A program made the position numbers and the translations under genes. 22,295 nt of DNA, from assembly GCA_035476855.1 (NCBI GenBank), contig DATILC010000372.1:1-22295 (forward strand). Direction: 5' to 3'. The stretch comes from Solimonas_A sp035476855 (GTDB taxonomy: Bacteria; Pseudomonadota; Gammaproteobacteria; Nevskiales; Nevskiaceae). Shown here piece after piece: positions 18,443-22,295 of the stretch. Within the stretch, counting starts at the first letter, position 1. Each line of letters opens with the position of its first letter. Under the pieces are notes generated by a model. That model was not told where the DNA came from and did no database searches. It was given only the letters and a program-made list of their open reading frames with translations.

Positions 18443-20653
18443 CTAGAAGAGATAGCCGAAGTAGATCGACAGGTTGTCGCGGTCGAGCAGGCCGTCGAGC
18501 AGTTCGCCACCGAAGTACCAGGTGTAGCGAACATCGGCGCTGTACTTCGACAGGTAGTCGAAGCGCAGGCCGGCGATGGCCTGCTTGCGGCCCTCGACGA
18601 AGTTCTGGCCGAGGCCCGGTGCGACGCCGTGCACGTCATGGAACAAGGCGGTCAGCAGCTCGATGTTGCCGCCGAAGAGCGCATCGTCGTAGCGCGTCGA
18701 GGCGACCAGGCGGTAGCCGAAGGAATCCGCGGTGCCGAAGGCCTTGCCGTCCTGCGCGATCGGGTTCTGGCGCTGGTTGGGCAGCGAACGGTTGCTGGCG
18801 GGATCGGCCGGGTTGCTGCGGATGTCGCGCGGGTTGATCCCGGCTGAGCCGTCGCCGCCGGCGGAGATGTGGGTGTTGGCGATGGCCCCGGAGAACTGCA
18901 GCTCGTCCAGCGCCGACATGTCGAACACATGGGTCCAGCCGGCCTCCAGCAGCAGGACGATCTGCGAGGCGCCGATCGGGTTCTGGCCGCCGCCGAAGGT
19001 GCGCAGCAGGGTCAGGTCCAGTTGCGCCAGCTTCATCGGCTCCCAGCCGCGCACGTAGTCGCCGGCCCGCGGCGGCTGGCCGCGGAAATTGCTGGCGACG
19101 AAATCCGGCGCGGCCTCGCGACGTCCCGGCAACACCGCCAGGCCGATGTCATAGGGCTGCTCCGGGATCGCCGGCTGCAGCGCGGCGAAGACAATGTCGG
19201 TGGACTGGAGCTGCACCGGCAGGTTCGGGCGGTAGGTCGCCTCGCCGGAGAAGGCGTAGTCGCCGAAGGTGGTGTTGAAGGAGACGCCGTAGAGCCGGAT
19301 GTTCTCCGGGTACTCGGCGAACAGGCTGACGGTGTCGACCGGCAGCACCTCGCGCCCGGCCGGCGCGTACTGCACCGCGCCTTCCGGATTGGCCTGGTGC
19401 TGCGCCAGCGCAACGAGATTGCCCAGCGGGATCTGGCAGTCGCGCAGCAGGTTGGCGAGGTTCAGCGCCGCGTTGCCGCTGGAGGCCGGCACGCAGCTGT
19501 CCTGCGCTGCCAGCGCACTGACCGCCGGGATGCGCGAGTGGTAATTGGCGTAGTAGAAAGCCAGCTCGGTGCCGTTGTTGAGGTCCTCCAGGAACAGCTT
19601 CAGCGACGCGCCATACTGGCCGCCGTCGTCCGGCTCGCGACGCTTTTCCTCGGCGAAGTTGCGCTGCACCGTGCGGCTGGAGCTGGAGCCCAGCGGCGCC
19701 AGCGAGTCCTGCGGATTGCGCCAGGGCTCGTACAGGCCCAGCGGATCCTCCGGCGCCTTGGCGAAGCCGAGCATTGCGTAGGTCGCGCCATCGCCGAGGA
19801 TATCGGCAGTGGAGAAGAAGCTGCCCACCGGATCCAGCACCACCGGCCGCCATTCGTACTGGTAGAACAGCTGCAGGTTGGCGCCCTGCCAGAGGTCGGT
19901 GCCCAGGGTCAGCATGCCCACCGGCTGCGCCAGTTCCTTGATGTCGAAGCCGGGCACGCGCAGCAGCGCGGCGTTGGGCGGATTGATGGTGTTGAGCGAG
20001 TTGCCGACGATGAAGGCCGACTCGCCCCAGTTCAGCACCTGGCGGCCGAGCTTGACGCTCAGCTCGCGCTCACCGAGATCGAAGTGGCGGGTGACGAACC
20101 AGTCGAGCAGCTCGAAGTTGATGCCGATGCGGTCCTCACCGTCGGCGGAGAACTTGGTGCGCGCCGGCTGCGCGGTGGTGTCGGGATGATGCTCGTCGAA
20201 GTCCGAGTAGTTCTGGTCGAACAGGGCGAGGCCGCGCGCGAAGAAGCCGTACTCGCCGAGATTGAACGACAGGTCCGAAGTGACCTTGGCGCTGGCGTGG
20301 ACGATATCGTGCCGGTCGAAGTTGAGGTTGCCGTTGTCGCCATTGGGATTGAGCGAGCCCGGCGCCGCCAGCGCGCGGGCATTGCCGGAGCCGTCGCCGC
20401 CGGTGGTGCAGGTGTCGCCGGCGTAGGCGCGATCAGGGCTGTCGAAGGTGCCTGCGGTGCGACGCACGCAGAGGCCGGGGTTGAGGTTGGACTTGCCGAT
20501 CAGCGCGTCGTTGCGCTCCTGCATGCGGATCAGCGCGCCGATGGTGACGAGGTTGTCGAGCCTGGCCTCGCTGCCGCCAACCTGGAAATCGAAGGCCTGC
20601 GCCGCCGGCGAGACCAGCAGGGCCAGCGCCAGCGTATGGATGATTGTCTTCAT
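18443..20653 (-). CDS. DUF1302 family outer-membrane protein
   Basis: The 736-residue protein has a signal peptide (MKTIIHTLALALLVSPAAQA) and alternating amphipathic strands throughout. It ends in NLSIYFGYLF, with a C-terminal phenylalanine typical of the BAM recognition signal of outer-membrane beta-barrels. Family motifs include KLGRQVLNWGESAFIVGNSL with NTINPPNAALLRVPGFDIKE following, and YQYEWRPVVLDPVGSFFSTA. DUF1302 proteins are predicted barrels linked to export or uptake of hydrophobic compounds and encoded with DUF1329. The start at 20653 has AGGGG upstream, which lies inside the end of the preceding DUF1329 gene and 13-nt spacer. The substrate is unknown. The neighbours suggest a trans-envelope route. 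Confidence 0.92.
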   Translation of the reverse strand: MKTIIHTLALALLVSPAAQAFDFQVGGSEARLDNLVTIGALIRMQERNDALIGKSNLNPGLCVRRTAGTFDSPDRAYAGDTCTTGGDGSGNARALAAPGSLNPNGDNGNLNFDRHDIVHASAKVTSDLSFNLGEYGFFARGLALFDQNYSDFDEHHPDTTAQPARTKFSADGEDRIGINFELLDWFVTRHFDLGERELSVKLGRQVLNWGESAFIVGNSLNTINPPNAALLRVPGFDIKELAQPVGMLTLGTDLWQGANLQLFYQYEWRPVVLDPVGSFFSTADILGDGATYAMLGFAKAPEDPLGLYEPWRNPQDSLAPLGSSSSRTVQRNFAEEKRREPDDGGQYGASLKLFLEDLNNGTELAFYYANYHSRIPAVSALAAQDSCVPASSGNAALNLANLLRDCQIPLGNLVALAQHQANPEGAVQYAPAGREVLPVDTVSLFAEYPENIRLYGVSFNTTFGDYAFSGEATYRPNLPVQLQSTDIVFAALQPAIPEQPYDIGLAVLPGRREAAPDFVASNFRGQPPRAGDYVRGWEPMKLAQLDLTLLRTFGGGQNPIGASQIVLLLEAGWTHVFDMSALDELQFSGAIANTHISAGGDGSAGINPRDIRSNPADPASNRSLPNQRQNPIAQDGKAFGTADSFGYRLVASTRYDDALFGGNIELLTALFHDVHGVAPGLGQNFVEGRKQAIAGLRFDYLSKYSADVRYTWYFGGELLDGLLDRDNLSIYFGYLF

Positions 20654-20666
20654 GTGGGTTCCCCTC

Positions 20667-22040
20667 TCAGCGCTCGGCCAGGCGATAGACGCTGGCCGGC
20701 TCGAAATGCCTGCTGTCGAAATGCGTCTCCGCCGTTTCGCGGTCCTGGTTGTTCAGTGCCATCGCCAGGTAGCGGCCGGCCTGCAGGTCGTAGACCAGCT
20801 CGGCCACCGGCATGGTGTAGGGCCGGTCGTAGGCGGCGACGGTGTGCGCCTCCTGCCAGCGCCACAGCTGGCCACGGTTGTCGTACGCATCGACCAGCAC
20901 GATCTGCCAGCTGTCCTCGTCGACGTAGAACGTGCGGCGGTGGTACATGTGGCTGGTCGCCGGCTTCAGCGTCGACTCCACCACCCAGACGCGGCGCAGC
21001 TCGTAGCGCGCCAGCGCCTGGTTGAGATGCGGGCGCAGCAGGATCTGGTCGTAGGACTGGCGTTCGCTGTGCAAGCGGTAGGCATTGGCCGGCACCAGCA
21101 TTTCGCGCTTGCCGAGCAGCTTCCAGCTGTAGCGGTCCATCGCCCCGTTGTAGGTGTCGAACTGGTCGTTGGTGCGCAGCGCGTCGGAGCCGGTGCCGGG
21201 ATTGTCGTAGCCGACATTGGGCGCGCGCCGCAGGCGCCGCTGGCCGGGGCTGTACTGCCAGGCGCGGCGCGGCTCGCCGACCTGATCCATGGTCTCGTGC
21301 ACCAGCGTGATCGAACCCGCCAGCCGCGGTGGCGCCACCACGCGCTGCACGATGTAGACCAGCACGTTATTGAGCGACTCCGGCGTCGCGCCCGGCTCGG
21401 TGTAGGCGAAGCGCACATCCTCGTTGATGCGGATCTGCATGCGGTTGCCGTTGGCATGCACCGCGAACTGGTTGTTCCAGCGCTGCACCTGCGTGCCGCG
21501 GTAGCGCAGCTTGTGGTTCCAGATCACCTCGTGCGCGTTCTTCGGGATCGGGAACGGCAGGCCCAGCACTGCATCGCGCACGCCCTCGCCACCGATCGAC
21601 AGCTCGCTGCGGGTGGCGTTGCGCCGCGTCGCCTCGTAGACCGCCGGCGGCAGGGCCGAGCTGCGATGGGTCGGATAGACCTCGATGCGATAGCTCGACG
21701 GGTTCTTCGCCAGCATCGCGCGCTGGCCGCCCGACAGGCGTTCGCGGTACTGCAGGGCATTGCGCGCATCGACCGTGTACAGCGGCCGCTCCTGCGGCCA
21801 GGGATCGCAGTAGCGCTGCCCGCTGCGATAGCAGGACGGCGGCTTGCCGATGCCGCCCTCCCAGGCCGGGATGCTGCCGTCGGCATTGCCGGCACGCAGC
21901 GCCCCCACCGGCGTCAGCTCCCCGTCCAGCTGCGCCGCCTCCGCCGCGCTGACCTTCGCCCCTGCCGGTGGTGGCGCCAGCAGCAGCGTCGCCAGCAGCA
22001 GGCACGGCAGGCCGATCACTCCCCTCCTGTCCTCACGCAT
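20667..22040 (-). CDS. DUF1329 family exported protein (upstream paralogue)
   Basis: The 457-residue protein starts with a signal peptide (LPCLLLATLLLAPPPAGA, cleavage near residue 28). It carries the same family blocks as the gene at 17072-18433: ELTPVGALRAGNADGSIPAW, CYRSGQRYCDP, WNHKLRYRGTQVQRW, TLVHETMDQVGEPRRAWQYS, NVGYDNPGTGSDALRTNDQF and HFEPA near the end. By eye the two share well over half their residues, so they arose by duplication. The start at 22040 is preceded by GGGGAGAAGGG. It is the first complete gene of the DUF1329-DUF1302-DUF1329 unit, and its upstream spacer holds a palindrome at 22059-22081 that may be regulatory. Confidence 0.92.
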   Translation of the reverse strand: MREDRRGVIGLPCLLLATLLLAPPPAGAKVSAAEAAQLDGELTPVGALRAGNADGSIPAWEGGIGKPPSCYRSGQRYCDPWPQERPLYTVDARNALQYRERLSGGQRAMLAKNPSSYRIEVYPTHRSSALPPAVYEATRRNATRSELSIGGEGVRDAVLGLPFPIPKNAHEVIWNHKLRYRGTQVQRWNNQFAVHANGNRMQIRINEDVRFAYTEPGATPESLNNVLVYIVQRVVAPPRLAGSITLVHETMDQVGEPRRAWQYSPGQRRLRRAPNVGYDNPGTGSDALRTNDQFDTYNGAMDRYSWKLLGKREMLVPANAYRLHSERQSYDQILLRPHLNQALARYELRRVWVVESTLKPATSHMYHRRTFYVDEDSWQIVLVDAYDNRGQLWRWQEAHTVAAYDRPYTMPVAELVYDLQAGRYLAMALNNQDRETAETHFDSRHFEPASVYRLAER

Positions 22041-22058
22041 GACCCTTCTCCCCGTTGT

Positions 22059-22081
22059 GAGACGTTTTTACGTTTTGTCTC
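22059..22081. promoter_or_regulatory. Palindrome with internal direct repeats upstream of DUF1329 gene
   Basis: GAGAC (22059-22063) and GTCTC (22077-22081) form the ends. Inside are two direct copies of ACGTTTT starting at 22062 and 22070, eight bases apart. The site lies 19 nt before the DUF1329 start within a 59-nt A/T-rich spacer, a natural place for an operator or RNA leader structure. No convincing -35/-10 pair was found. Confidence 0.35.
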
Positions 22082-22099
22082 TGTGCAGGCAAAATTTTT

Positions 22100-22295
22100 T
22101 CAGCCCAGCCCGTAGACGTCGTAGCGCAGCAGCCGCTGTCGCACGTCGGCCTCGCCGACGTTCAGGCACTGCAGGCGGTTGAGCCAGGCGTAGTCGGGAT
22201 GCGCGGTCTGGTAGCGCGCCGCCGCGCGAATCGCGACGCGCTCCGGGCCCTGGCCCTTGAGGTAGTTGGCGTGACCGTCCACGCCGAGATCGGCG
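22100..22295 (-). CDS. DUF3237-like protein, C-terminal fragment
   Basis: The frame is open to the window edge, so only the last 64 or so residues are visible and the true start lies outside. The ending RAAARYQTAHPDYAWLNRLQ followed by CLNVGEADVRQRLLRYDVYG matches the end of DUF3237 (beta-barrel, lipocalin-like small proteins), where 'P.FET....YAWLNR..A.G.G......V.YDV' is the usual pattern. An internal GTG at 22282 is not needed as a start because upstream codons (A D L G) continue in frame. It is read in the same direction as the DUF1329 unit, 59 nt upstream of it. DUF3237 proteins have no settled function. The assignment rests on a short fragment. Confidence 0.6.
   Translation of the reverse strand, partial: ADLGVDGHANYLKGQGPERVAIRAAARYQTAHPDYAWLNRLQCLNVGEADVRQRLLRYDVYGLG

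Noticed and set aside
16844..21025. Long plus-strand open frames opposite the DUF1329/DUF1302 genes
   Set aside because: They are antisense shadows. The minus-strand frames have signal peptides, ribosome-binding sites and clear family motifs.
22041..22099. Intrinsic terminator after the DUF3237-like gene
   Set aside because: The A/T tract is present, but there is no G+C-rich hairpin directly before it in the direction of transcription.

Overview
The window comes from a GC-rich proteobacterium (sampled coding lines look close to 65-70% G+C). Gene content (leucine/fatty-acid catabolism, a DUF1302/DUF1329 outer-membrane set, a bacterial Popeye-like protein) and the REP-type repeats suggest a Gammaproteobacterium of the Nevskiales/Solimonadaceae or a related lineage. 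That placement is inference; no rRNA or tRNA gene is present to confirm it.

Layout. (1) 1-3272, plus strand: the 3' part of a biotin-dependent acyl-CoA carboxylase alpha subunit (probably methylcrotonyl-CoA carboxylase), HMG-CoA lyase and a beta-carbonic anhydrase, i.e. the lower part of leucine/isovalerate catabolism with a possible bicarbonate supplier. (2) 3274-7741, minus strand: a small exported protein, an acyl-CoA thiolase, an NTF2/SnoaL-like protein and a FadB-type enoyl-CoA hydratase/3-hydroxyacyl-CoA dehydrogenase. (3) 7974-10323, plus strand, divergent from the FadB-type gene: two adjacent, unlike acyl-CoA dehydrogenases that look like the two subunits of a heteromeric enzyme. Regions 2 and 3 together encode every step of a beta-oxidation cycle. 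The 232-nt divergent spacer holds two clear palindromes that may be operators. (4) 10481-12739, plus strand: a patatin-like phospholipase and a three-helix membrane protein with a Popeye/cyclic-nucleotide-binding-like domain. (5) 12924-15430, minus strand: four small unrelated genes (DUF4256, a four-helix membrane protein, an HNH nuclease, DUF4304). The last two are clearly lower in G+C. Two of the gene junctions carry imperfect hairpins resembling integron attC sites, so this looks like an accessory cassette-like island. (6) 15534-22295, minus strand: in transcription order the end of a DUF3237-like gene, then a tightly packed DUF1329-DUF1302-DUF1329 envelope set and a Spinster-type MFS transporter.

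Three families of inverted-repeat elements are scattered between genes: a 'CCACGGAT...' family (two copies), a 28-bp REP palindrome (two copies) and a 'CCTGAGCCTGTCGAAGG' family (three copies, one interrupted by 24 nt). A further structured element lies at 12790-12916. No CRISPR array, transposase, integrase, tRNA or rRNA was seen, and no gene-free stretch exceeds 300 bases.
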